Shown here one piece after another: positions 4,159 through 8,653 of a stretch of 8,653 nt of DNA. The stretch lies in NCBI GenBank assembly GCA_035289385.1, contig DATDXI010000048.1, positions 1 to 8,653 of the forward strand. The letters run 5' to 3'. Both the position numbers and the translations under genes were made by a program. Source of the stretch: JACOZM01 sp035289385 (lineage in GTDB: Archaea > Nanobdellota > Nanobdellia > Woesearchaeales > GW2011-AR9). How positions within the stretch are numbered: position 1 is the first letter of the stretch; each line of letters begins with the position of its first letter. A model generated the notes under the pieces. The model saw only the letters and a program-made list of their open reading frames with translations. It searched no databases and had not been told where the DNA came from.

Positions 4159-4929
4159 TTACCGCTGACACTTCCCACAATAATACGTTCCTCTGCCTTG
4201 AATGACCATCCTGGAGATAGCATGACCTCTGGGACAGTTCTCTTTGCCATACACTGCTAAAAATTGCTGGAAATCGCCCTTGCCATCGATAGTAGTATAA
4301 TTATGCACCGTCGTTCCATTGTTATCTATAGCTAATCGTAAAATACGCTGGAGTTGAGTAAAGATATTTTTCAAGGTTTTAGCAGGAACATCACCTATCT
4401 TTTGATGTGGATGAACATGAGCATGATACAACGCTTCCTGGGTATAGATATTGCCTATTCCCGAGATGCAGGATTGATCTAAAAGTTTGCTTTTGATATT
4501 AGCTTGAGGATGCTGCTGCAATCGCCTCACAAAAAGAGAGCTATCTATTTCTAGAGGGTCTGGCCCTATATGTTGCAGTTCTTTGCCTATGTCTGACACT
4601 AACTTTACCCTTCCAAAGCGCCGGATGTCATGGAAGTTTAAACGACCTCCATCAGTAAAATGGAACGTTCCTGCAAGATACTTTCCTCCCTTAACATCCA
4701 ACGAAAAATGCCCTGTCATGCGGAGATGCGCCAATATAATCTGGCTGCCGATGTGAAAGAGAAGATATTTCCCTTTTCGTTCTACGTTCGTAATTTCTCC
4801 CGGGACAAGCTTTTTCATACTTTGATGGATGACAAGTTTATCTTGAGAAGTAAACCGCTGGACAGTTCTCCCCACCACCTTCTGCTTTAACTGCCGCACA
4901 ACTGTTTCCACTTCAGGTAATTCTGGCAT
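4159..4929 (-). CDS. mutM: Formamidopyrimidine-DNA glycosylase (Fpg/MutM)
   Basis: A 256-aa bifunctional base-excision glycosylase/AP lyase acting on 8-oxoguanine and formamidopyrimidines. The mature N-terminus must be Pro-Glu (MPELPEVETV), since Pro is the Schiff-base nucleophile and Glu the general acid. This rules out the longer frame from 4995 and fixes the ATG at 4929. Also visible are Lys54 (KGKYLLF), Met71 (LRMTGHF), IRRFG at 102-106 supplying Arg and Phe for helix intercalation, the helix-two-turn-helix with GIGNIYTQEAL (157-167), and the C-terminal zinc finger with Arg246 in QGRGTYYC. The finger is unusual: Cys232-Pro-Arg-Gly-His236 replaces the usual CxxC, leaving Cys251 and Cys254 as the second pair. 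Fpg is chiefly bacterial, so acquisition by transfer is likely. The gene is divergent from the bPH2 gene, sharing a TATA box exactly midway. Confidence 0.95.
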   Translation of the reverse strand: MPELPEVETVVRQLKQKVVGRTVQRFTSQDKLVIHQSMKKLVPGEITNVERKGKYLLFHIGSQIILAHLRMTGHFSLDVKGGKYLAGTFHFTDGGRLNFHDIRRFGRVKLVSDIGKELQHIGPDPLEIDSSLFVRRLQQHPQANIKSKLLDQSCISGIGNIYTQEALYHAHVHPHQKIGDVPAKTLKNIFTQLQRILRLAIDNNGTTVHNYTTIDGKGDFQQFLAVYGKENCPRGHAISRMVIQGRGTYYCGKCQR

Positions 4930-4950
4930 GACAACGTCACCATCCAAAAA

Positions 4951-4958
4951 TATATAAA
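4951..4958. promoter_or_regulatory. Shared bidirectional TATA box (mutM / bPH2 gene)
   Basis: TATATAAA on plus is TTTATATA on minus. Its centre, 4954.5, is exactly 25.5 bp from both start codons (ATG at 4980 on plus, ATG at 4929 on minus), predicting leaderless transcripts on both sides. Plausible BREs flank it in both directions: CCAAAAA on plus (4944-4950) and CTAAAGA on minus (4965-4959). Confidence 0.7.
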
Positions 4959-4979
4959 TCTTTAGAGGATTCAAGAGAT

Positions 4980-5450
4980 ATGAGCGATGAGGCAACCCTT
5001 CTTAAAAAAACGAGGAAAGCATTTACTATAGAGTATTCTTGCAGTGTGTTCTTGCTGCTAGTGATGGTCTATGCTTTCTTCAAAGGAGTATCTGTTCCTC
5101 CTTTGCTTCAAAAAATAGTTTTAGGGGTCAGTTTGATAGTGTTCGTTTCAGCTGAATTCTCTCGGTACCTTATACGATATTTGATAACCCCCGAAAAAGT
5201 GATCATTACCAAAGGCATCTTCCGGCAGCATAAAAGAACAATCCATTTCCATCCCTTAAGCTTTGTTCCAGACATCAACATCCGGCAAAGCGCCTGGCAG
5301 CGCCTCTTCAATTACGGCACGGTATATGTCCAGGGAGCATCCGGAGAGCATCAGTTAGAGATAAAAGATATTGACAATCCGCAAAAAATAATGAAGCTGA
5401 TTGAGGATTATATTGATCTGACAAGGAATGCCAGCAAGAAGAGGCAGTAA
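4980..5450 (+). CDS. Membrane protein with bacterial PH-like domain (bPH2/DUF304)
   Basis: A 156-aa protein with a short cytoplasmic N-terminus, two membrane segments (about 18-35 and 43-60) forming a hairpin, and a C-terminal bPH2 domain (about 63-142). The domain has the typical start YLITPEKVIITKGIF, the central FHPLSFVPDINIRQSAWQRLF, the NYGTVYVQG turn-strand and a final helix (NPQKIMKLIEDYI). This is the single-domain arrangement of the YdbS/DUF304 family (PF03703), thought to be a membrane-associated scaffold; a molecular function is not established. The last residues (RNASKKRQ) are basic. The ATG at 4980 is supported by the TATA at 4951-4958 and a predicted leaderless mRNA. Divergent transcription from mutM probably reflects promoter economy and need not mean a shared pathway. 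Confidence 0.85.
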   Translation: MSDEATLLKKTRKAFTIEYSCSVFLLLVMVYAFFKGVSVPPLLQKIVLGVSLIVFVSAEFSRYLIRYLITPEKVIITKGIFRQHKRTIHFHPLSFVPDINIRQSAWQRLFNYGTVYVQGASGEHQLEIKDIDNPQKIMKLIEDYIDLTRNASKKRQ

Positions 5451-5512
5451 GAAGCAACATCTTCTCGATGAAGCAAGGGATAGAAGAGGAGTGCAAGTAG
5501 ACTACCAAAAAG

Positions 5513-5557
5513 TTTATTAAACGCTGATGTTTACGAGTAGGAATGATCAAAGAGGTG
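5513..5557 (+). promoter_or_regulatory. TATA box and Shine-Dalgarno of the membrane-anchored beta-rich protein
   Basis: TTTATTAA (5513-5520), preceded by an A-rich BRE-like CCAAAAAG (5505-5512), is centred 46.5 bp before the ATG at 5563. GAGGTG (5552-5557) lies 5 nt before that ATG. The alternative ATG at 5527 would lie upstream of the predicted transcription start (about 5542), so it is unlikely to be used. Confidence 0.65.
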
Positions 5558-5562
5558 TCTCC

Positions 5563-6318
5563 ATGATGCATCCTGCACCAAGCCAGCATAATAATACCCG
5601 CTTTTATATTGTTTTAATCACACTGGTAGTAGGAGGAATTTTCTTCTTATTGGTCATGAACGACAGCAATAAGCAGTTTGGCTTAACGGGATCAACCGTA
5701 GGCTTATTTGACAGCGGAAACGAATCAGTAACGGAAGATGACTTATTCGTCGAAGAGAACCCTGAAACTGTTCAGAAGCTGCGGTCAAGAGAAGTAGACA
5801 TCTCTCTTCAATTTGATAATACTCCTCTCGTCAACAAAGAAGCGACGATAGAGCACCTTGAAGCGCATGTGAAGAACCCTAAAACACCGATAAAGATCAA
5901 CGAAAATTTCTTAGAGCTCAGTGATCCGGAAACGATCAATTTAGTCTTGGAAGGCTTCTCTGGAAAATTACAGTTTGATGGGGCAGATGTTGCCTTGACA
6001 GGAAAGGCGCAAAAGATTAAAGTGAATGGAATCACCTTTTCTGCTAGGGAGAAGATCAGTTTGGTCTTAGATGATGCCGATTATAGTTATTTGGCCATCG
6101 ATGAAGTAGAGTTAGTCGACCTCACTATCCCTGAAGGCAGTGGACTTCTGAACGTAGCAGATAAGTTAACCTATACATTGGAGCAAGAAGGCCTTAATTT
6201 CTATTCCTTTGTCGGAAAGATCGTGATTGATGAGCAGGCAGAAAACCTGCTGGATATGGAAGGAGTGGCTAAAGGCTTAGAAGTCAGCGGCTCTCTCTTA
6301 AATCTAGATGTACGGTAA
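5563..6318 (+). CDS. Single-pass membrane-anchored, beta-rich extracytoplasmic protein
   Basis: This is a 251-aa protein that starts MMHPAPSQHNNTRF and has one transmembrane helix at about 14-33 (YIVLITLVVGGIFFLLVM), after which the chain should lie outside the cell. Residues 45-75 are a polar, acidic linker. From about 75 to the end, alternating hydrophobic/polar stretches with many Gly and Asp turns (for example INLVLEGFSGKLQFDGADVALTG, split over two strands, and KISLVLDDADYSYLAIDEVELVDL) suggest stacked beta-strands. No cysteines, catalytic motif or metal site stand out. I do not recognise the family; a structural or binding domain at the cell surface is an inference. The start is fixed by GAGGTG at 5552-5557 and by the TATA box. 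It follows the bPH2 gene on the same strand but has its own promoter. Confidence 0.8.
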   Translation: MMHPAPSQHNNTRFYIVLITLVVGGIFFLLVMNDSNKQFGLTGSTVGLFDSGNESVTEDDLFVEENPETVQKLRSREVDISLQFDNTPLVNKEATIEHLEAHVKNPKTPIKINENFLELSDPETINLVLEGFSGKLQFDGADVALTGKAQKIKVNGITFSAREKISLVLDDADYSYLAIDEVELVDLTIPEGSGLLNVADKLTYTLEQEGLNFYSFVGKIVIDEQAENLLDMEGVAKGLEVSGSLLNLDVR

Positions 6319-6394
6319 AAAAACACTTTTGAGTTATATATCTTTTAGCCATATATCTAGAAATATAGGTAGATAAAGAAAATTCTTCTTCTTC

Positions 6395-6574
6395 TCAATA
6401 CAGCCCTTTTTCTTTCAATTCAGGTAATTTTATCTTCCTACGATAATCGGCATATTTCTCTTGAGGAGAATACTTTGGAGGAAGCGGGCGGACAGTTGCT
6501 GTGCCGCAAGGAGAACAAGTTTCTGAAAGAGTGTATTTCCGGCAGGATACACATTGATAAATATGGCGGGTCAT
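6395..6574 (-). CDS. nop10: H/ACA ribonucleoprotein protein Nop10
   Basis: A 59-aa protein reading MTRHIYQCVSCRKYTLSETC and continuing SPCGTATVRPLPPKYSPQEK, ending KYADYRRKIKLPELKEKGLY. The two zinc knuckles (Cys8/Cys11 and Cys20/Cys23), the KYTL strand, PLPPKYSPQEKYADYRR and overall length are diagnostic of archaeal Nop10. It binds the catalytic domain of the pseudouridine synthase Cbf5 in H/ACA guide RNPs that modify rRNA. The ATG at 6574 follows an in-frame TAG at 6583-6581, and GAGGTT (6588-6583) gives a Shine-Dalgarno match 8 nt upstream. It lies 32 nt after the stop of aIF2-alpha, the conserved archaeal order, and is presumably translated from the same mRNA. Confidence 0.95.
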   Translation of the reverse strand: MTRHIYQCVSCRKYTLSETCSPCGTATVRPLPPKYSPQEKYADYRRKIKLPELKEKGLY

Positions 6575-6606
6575 GTCTTGCTAACCTCTACTATGGCAGA
6601 AAATAA

Positions 6607-7389
6607 TCATCCTTCCGTTTTTTCCCTCTCAAAAGAGGCTGTTGACACTTTATCATTAAATGCTTCAATGATCTCTGTCACTTTCAGCAGATTTTTTTCT
6701 GCTGGCTTGTAATCGACATCTTCGATAACAAATTTGAATCGCCCTGCTCCGAGATAGACGAGACGTATTGTCGGTGAAACATTCTTAACATTCAATAAAA
6801 CAGTTCTGATCTTCTCCACACCATCAGCAGCAAACGTCTGCATCTTGATCTCACCGCGAAGAAATATCTTATCCGGCTTAAATTTATCTAAGATAGCCGT
6901 AGTCAGCTCAACAGCCAGCTCTTTTCGCAATCCCAGCTTCTCCAAATCAACTTCTTCAGAAACAACATCCTTAAAGCTGAGGTAAAGGTGAGAATAACTC
7001 TTAAACACTTTCTCCGTTATCTCTAGATACAGTTTTTCCGTAGGCTGCTTTAATTTTTTGGCCAGATTGCTGATTAATCCTTCCGCTTTCAATTCATGCT
7101 TGATCTCATCAAGCTTTTCCATCCTTTGAGTAGAATTTACTCTTCTTAACGACAGATCTATATGCCCTCTCTCCCGATCAATCTTTAAAACTTTACAGAC
7201 GATCTGCCGCCCGATGCTGACAAAATCCCTTAAGTTTCGAATCCTACCTGGAGACACTTCGGAGATATGGACCATCCCGGAATGGTTGAATTCTACTATA
7301 TCAACAAAGACAGAGTTTGGAAAGATCTGAGTAACCTTACAGAGGACAATCTCATCAACTTCCGGCAATCCCTGGCGTTTATAGAACAT
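6607..7389 (-). CDS. eif2a: Translation initiation factor aIF2 subunit alpha
   Basis: A 260-aa protein with the three-domain plan of archaeal aIF2-alpha. The N-terminal S1/OB domain covers about 1-85 (GLPEVDEIVLCKVTQIFPNS, then HSGMVHISEVSPGRIRNLRDF and KVLKIDRERGHIDLSLRRV). A helical domain covers about 86-170, and a C-terminal alpha/beta domain about 175-260 that contacts the gamma subunit. With the beta and gamma subunits it carries initiator Met-tRNA to the small ribosomal subunit. Ser46 in SEVSPGRIR aligns with Ser51 of eukaryotic eIF2-alpha. The ATG at 7389 is supported by TTTATAAA (7419-7412, minus) 26.5 bp upstream, preceded by an A-rich BRE, so a leaderless mRNA is likely. It is cotranscribed with nop10. 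Confidence 0.95.
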   Translation of the reverse strand: MFYKRQGLPEVDEIVLCKVTQIFPNSVFVDIVEFNHSGMVHISEVSPGRIRNLRDFVSIGRQIVCKVLKIDRERGHIDLSLRRVNSTQRMEKLDEIKHELKAEGLISNLAKKLKQPTEKLYLEITEKVFKSYSHLYLSFKDVVSEEVDLEKLGLRKELAVELTTAILDKFKPDKIFLRGEIKMQTFAADGVEKIRTVLLNVKNVSPTIRLVYLGAGRFKFVIEDVDYKPAEKNLLKVTEIIEAFNDKVSTASFEREKTEG

Positions 7390-7411
7390 AAGCTTATTGT
7401 TCTGAGGGTTA

Positions 7412-7419
7412 TTTATAAA
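7412..7419 (-). promoter_or_regulatory. TATA box of the aIF2-alpha/nop10 operon
   Basis: TTTATAAA on minus, centred 26.5 bp before the ATG at 7389, with CCAAAAAC about 2 nt upstream as the BRE. It lies downstream of the T8 tract that follows rps27e, so this operon starts independently. Confidence 0.65.
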
Positions 7420-7486
7420 TGTTTTTGGAAAGTTGAAGCGATATCAACAGAGAAGATAAAACTAAATGGAATACCTCGCTCGACTT

Positions 7487-7494
7487 AAAAAAAA
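7487..7494 (-). terminator. T8 terminator after rps27e
   Basis: An A8 run on plus is a T8 run on the minus strand, starting 12 nt after the rps27e stop codon. It separates the rpl44e-rps27e unit from the aIF2-alpha promoter. Confidence 0.55.
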
Positions 7495-7505
7495 CAATAG
7501 AATTC

Positions 7506-7688
7506 TTATTCCAATACTTCCAGAACTCTGCCAGATATTTTTGATTTCCCGCCGGTAGGATATGCTAATTCTTTATTGCAAACTAAACACTTGATGACAC
7601 TGCTGGAATTCCCGAAGATAGTCTGCTCATTCTTGCACTTGGCGCAGCGTACCTTGATAAATTTACTTCTCGTAACTCTCTGTTCCAT
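7506..7688 (-). CDS. rps27e: Small-subunit ribosomal protein eS27 (S27e)
   Basis: A 60-aa protein beginning MEQRVTRSKFIKVRCAKCKN, with the eS27 zinc ribbon Cys15-AK-Cys18 and Cys34-LV-Cys37, then the conserved LAYPTGGKSKISGRVLEVLE tail. It is a component of the small ribosomal subunit. A TTG nine nucleotides upstream (7697) would give three more residues and overlap the rpl44e stop. I prefer the ATG at 7688, which starts 1 nt after the rpl44e TAA, with GGAG about 10 nt upstream and translational coupling likely. The order rpl44e-rps27e-aIF2-alpha-nop10 is widely conserved in archaea. Confidence 0.95.
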   Translation of the reverse strand: MEQRVTRSKFIKVRCAKCKNEQTIFGNSSSVIKCLVCNKELAYPTGGKSKISGRVLEVLE

Positions 7689-7689
7689 T

Positions 7690-7998
7690 TTAGACAAACT
7701 CCACTCTCTTCGCTCTGATCCCGAATGATTGATTGGAAGATTTTTTACAAACCGTGCAGGTATAGCGTAAATCAGTCTTCTTGGTACCTTTTGCTCCGGT
7801 ACGCTTGAATTTAGTAACAGCAGGCTTAGAATATCTCCCTAAATTTCCTATCCCTCTTGCCACTCCCCTTAGCCGAGCACGATATTTTGATCCTCGACTC
7901 AAAGAGCTGGCTGCTCTCTTCTTGTTCTGGGCAATCTTCTGTTCCGTATGCTTCTTACAGGTCTTGCAGTATCGCTTTTTTGACTTCGGGATCTTCAT
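7690..7998 (-). CDS. rpl44e: Large-subunit ribosomal protein eL42 (L44e)
   Basis: A 102-aa very basic protein with two CxxC zinc knuckles, YCKTCKKHTEQ (Cys11/Cys14) near the start and YTCTVCKKS (Cys81/Cys84). The central NLGRYSKP (52-59) corresponds to the conserved E-site loop motif. It is somewhat longer than many archaeal homologues (about 92-95 aa), the extra residues lying in the Arg/Lys-rich middle. It sits near the tRNA E site of the large subunit. The ATG at 7998 is set by TTTATAAA (8030-8023, minus) 28.5 bp upstream. It is the first gene of the rpl44e-rps27e unit, whose stop and start nearly touch. Confidence 0.95.
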   Translation of the reverse strand: MKIPKSKKRYCKTCKKHTEQKIAQNKKRAASSLSRGSKYRARLRGVARGIGNLGRYSKPAVTKFKRTGAKGTKKTDLRYTCTVCKKSSNQSFGIRAKRVEFV

Positions 7999-8022
7999 AA
8001 TTTTGTTTGAGAATAAAGGTCA

Positions 8023-8030
8023 TTTATAAA
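8023..8030 (-). promoter_or_regulatory. TATA box of the rpl44e-rps27e operon
   Basis: TTTATAAA on minus, preceded by CAAAAGC as a BRE, about 28 bp before the ATG at 7998. A leader of 0-2 nt is predicted. Confidence 0.65.
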
Positions 8031-8083
8031 GCTTTTGAATGTGTTTTAGAAAAAATATGCCCTGATCACTTCTTCTCCTACAA

Positions 8084-8422
8084 CTACAACAATTTCAGCT
8101 CGCCAGTCAACGAGTCCAGTTTTTCTTCCTCATCCGGCCCTAAGCCCAGGCATGTCCTCGTTCCCGGAGCGATGACCGTCTTGCCAGCATCAGTGATTAA
8201 AGCAGCGATGATCCCCTCATCTTTAGCTAACTGCAGATATTTCAGCAGCTCTCTTTCATCTTTCACTTTGAGAACAATTTTAGCCATGCCTTCATCTCTC
8301 CAAGCACTAACTATTTTCTTGTCCGAACGCAATACTGCTTCAACGGATGCATGGGCAGCCTGAGCAGCAAGCTTCCCTTTCGGCAGCTGCAAGTCCGCGC
8401 GGACAAGAATAACTTGTTTCAT
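8084..8422 (-). CDS. pth2: Peptidyl-tRNA hydrolase, Pth2 family
   Basis: A 112-aa protein of the archaeal/eukaryotic Pth2 family, which cleaves peptidyl-tRNA released by stalled ribosomes. Key blocks are RADLQLPKGKLAAQAAHASV (8-27, containing the conserved Lys17, Gln21 and His24), AKIVLKVKDERELLKYLQLA (central strand and helix), GIIAALITDAGKT (70-82) and IAPGTRTCLGLGP (84-96). The length is normal for the family. The ATG at 8422 is supported by TTTATATA (8452-8445, minus) 26.5 bp upstream, with CAAAAGT as BRE. It is transcribed toward rpl44e on the same strand, which starts from its own promoter 54 bp after the pth2 stop. Confidence 0.97.
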   Translation of the reverse strand: MKQVILVRADLQLPKGKLAAQAAHASVEAVLRSDKKIVSAWRDEGMAKIVLKVKDERELLKYLQLAKDEGIIAALITDAGKTVIAPGTRTCLGLGPDEEEKLDSLTGELKLL

Positions 8423-8444
8423 GACCAGAAGAACGAGAGAATGT

Positions 8445-8452
8445 TATATAAA
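8445..8452 (-). promoter_or_regulatory. TATA box of pth2
   Basis: TTTATATA on minus, with an A-rich BRE (TCAAAAGT) upstream, centred 26.5 bp before the ATG at 8422; a leaderless mRNA is predicted. Confidence 0.65.
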
Positions 8453-8492
8453 ACTTTTGACGGAGAGTAAGAAGATCATCATGAAGCTAAAA

Positions 8493-8510
8493 ATACACAT
8501 TTATGTGTAT
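8493..8510. repeat. 18-bp palindrome ATACACAT-TT-ATGTGTAT
   Basis: Perfect 8-bp inverted arms around a TT centre, flanked on both sides by AAAAAT/AAAAAT-like tracts. It lies about 40 bp upstream of the pth2 TATA box and just beyond the possible transposon end at 8515-8544. It could be an operator, or part of a transposon end or target; the sequence alone does not decide. Confidence 0.5.
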
Positions 8511-8527
8511 AAAAATGAAACTCCCAA

Positions 8528-8544
8528 CCGCAGCAGAGCTGCGG
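8528..8544. repeat. GC-rich hairpin, possible IS200/IS605-type right end
   Basis: CCGCAGC-AGA-GCTGCGG forms a perfect 7-bp stem with a 3-nt loop, standing out in AT-rich surroundings. It begins about 11 nt after the stop codon of the partial ORF at the window edge (minus strand). Subterminal hairpins just behind a tnpB stop are the hallmark of IS200/IS605 right ends, and the following GGGAGTTTCAT (minus) could be the boundary. Confidence 0.4.
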
Positions 8545-8554
8545 GGTATCTTCG

Positions 8555-8653
8555 TTAAAACTCGTGGAGAGTTAGCTGGTTCGTGTCTTGACCTTGGCTA
8601 AGAACGTATTTCTTTATCGCATCAAGACCTTTTCCATCTCCTACGGTGTCTAT
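8555..8653 (-). CDS. C-terminal 32 residues of an ORF entering from the right, possibly a TnpB-like protein
   Basis: The minus strand is open from the edge to a TAA at 8557-8555, giving IDTVGDGKGLDAIKKYVLSQ and then GQDTNQLTLHEF. Only the tail is present, so no domain can be named. Archaeal IS605 OrfB/TnpB proteins often end in variable tails containing a TVGD-like piece after their zinc ribbon, and the adjacent hairpin supports that reading. It could equally be an unrelated hypothetical protein or a chance open frame. Confidence 0.4.
   Translation of the reverse strand: MDTVGDGKGLDAIKKYVLSQGQDTNQLTLHEF

Noticed and set aside
4930..4995. N-terminal extension of MutM by 22 residues from an upstream ATG.
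   Set aside because: Fpg requires an N-terminal Pro as nucleophile; the extension would bury it and would include the promoter TATA box.
5451..5512. Possible terminator or small gene after the bPH2 gene.
   Set aside because: No T tract, stable inverted repeat or convincing short frame was seen.
5527..5562. Upstream ATG of the membrane-anchored protein at 5527.
   Set aside because: It lies before the predicted transcription start (about 5542) and lacks a Shine-Dalgarno, whereas GAGGTG precedes the ATG at 5563.
6319..6394. AT-rich gap between convergent genes with repeated ATATATCT words.
   Set aside because: No clear hairpin, T-run terminator or gene could be supported; it looks like ordinary AT-rich spacer.
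7689..7697. TTG start of S27e, three residues upstream.
   Set aside because: A standard ATG starts 1 nt after the L44e stop and gives a normal family length; TTG is possible but not needed.

Overview
The window looks archaeal. It carries aIF2-alpha, ribosomal proteins eL42 (L44e) and eS27 (S27e), the H/ACA protein Nop10 and a Pth2-type peptidyl-tRNA hydrolase, and its promoters are archaeal TATA/BRE elements placed about 26 bp before many start codons. The compact genes, small hypothetical proteins, surface cupredoxin and bacterial-type Fpg glycosylase suggest a DPANN lineage (Woesearchaeota/Pacearchaeota-like). That placement is inference and was not computed.

Layout, left to right. (1) 1-297, minus: truncated winged-helix protein whose tail is a 12-bp minisatellite encoding D-S-T-R tetrapeptides, with three overlapping or adjacent palindromes over its promoter. 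(2) 453-1077, minus: Sm_multidrug_ex-family membrane protein (COG2426) preceded by a 40-codon zinc-ribbon gene. (3) 1246-1626, minus: four-helix membrane protein. (4) 1717-2451, minus: unrecognised charged protein, divergent from (5) 2505-3478, plus: an 85-aa conserved-looking protein plus a COG1407-type SbcD/Mre11-related phosphoesterase. (6) 3540-4100, minus: cupredoxin lipoprotein, convergent with the phosphoesterase. (7) 4159-4929, minus: Fpg/MutM DNA glycosylase, divergent from (8) 4980-5450, plus: bPH2-domain membrane protein. (9) 5563-6318, plus: membrane-anchored beta-rich protein. (10) 6395-8422, minus: translation cluster, transcribed in the order pth2, rpl44e, rps27e, aIF2-alpha, nop10. 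(11) 8528-8653: hairpin and the 3' end of an ORF that may be the right end of an IS200/IS605-like element.

The strongest pattern is promoter geometry. For eight to nine genes the centre of a TATA-like octamer lies 24.5-29.5 bp before the start codon, predicting leaderless or near-leaderless mRNAs. Three other genes, all for membrane or exported proteins, have the TATA 46-52 bp upstream and a GAGGTG Shine-Dalgarno sequence. Two divergent gene pairs (2451/2505 and 4929/4980) appear to share one TATA box read in both directions.

The translation cluster works as a unit: eL42, eS27 and aIF2-alpha act on the ribosome or initiation, Nop10 in rRNA pseudouridylation, and Pth2 recycles peptidyl-tRNA. 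No rRNA, tRNA, CRISPR array or recognisable defence system was seen. No intergenic stretch exceeds 300 bases.
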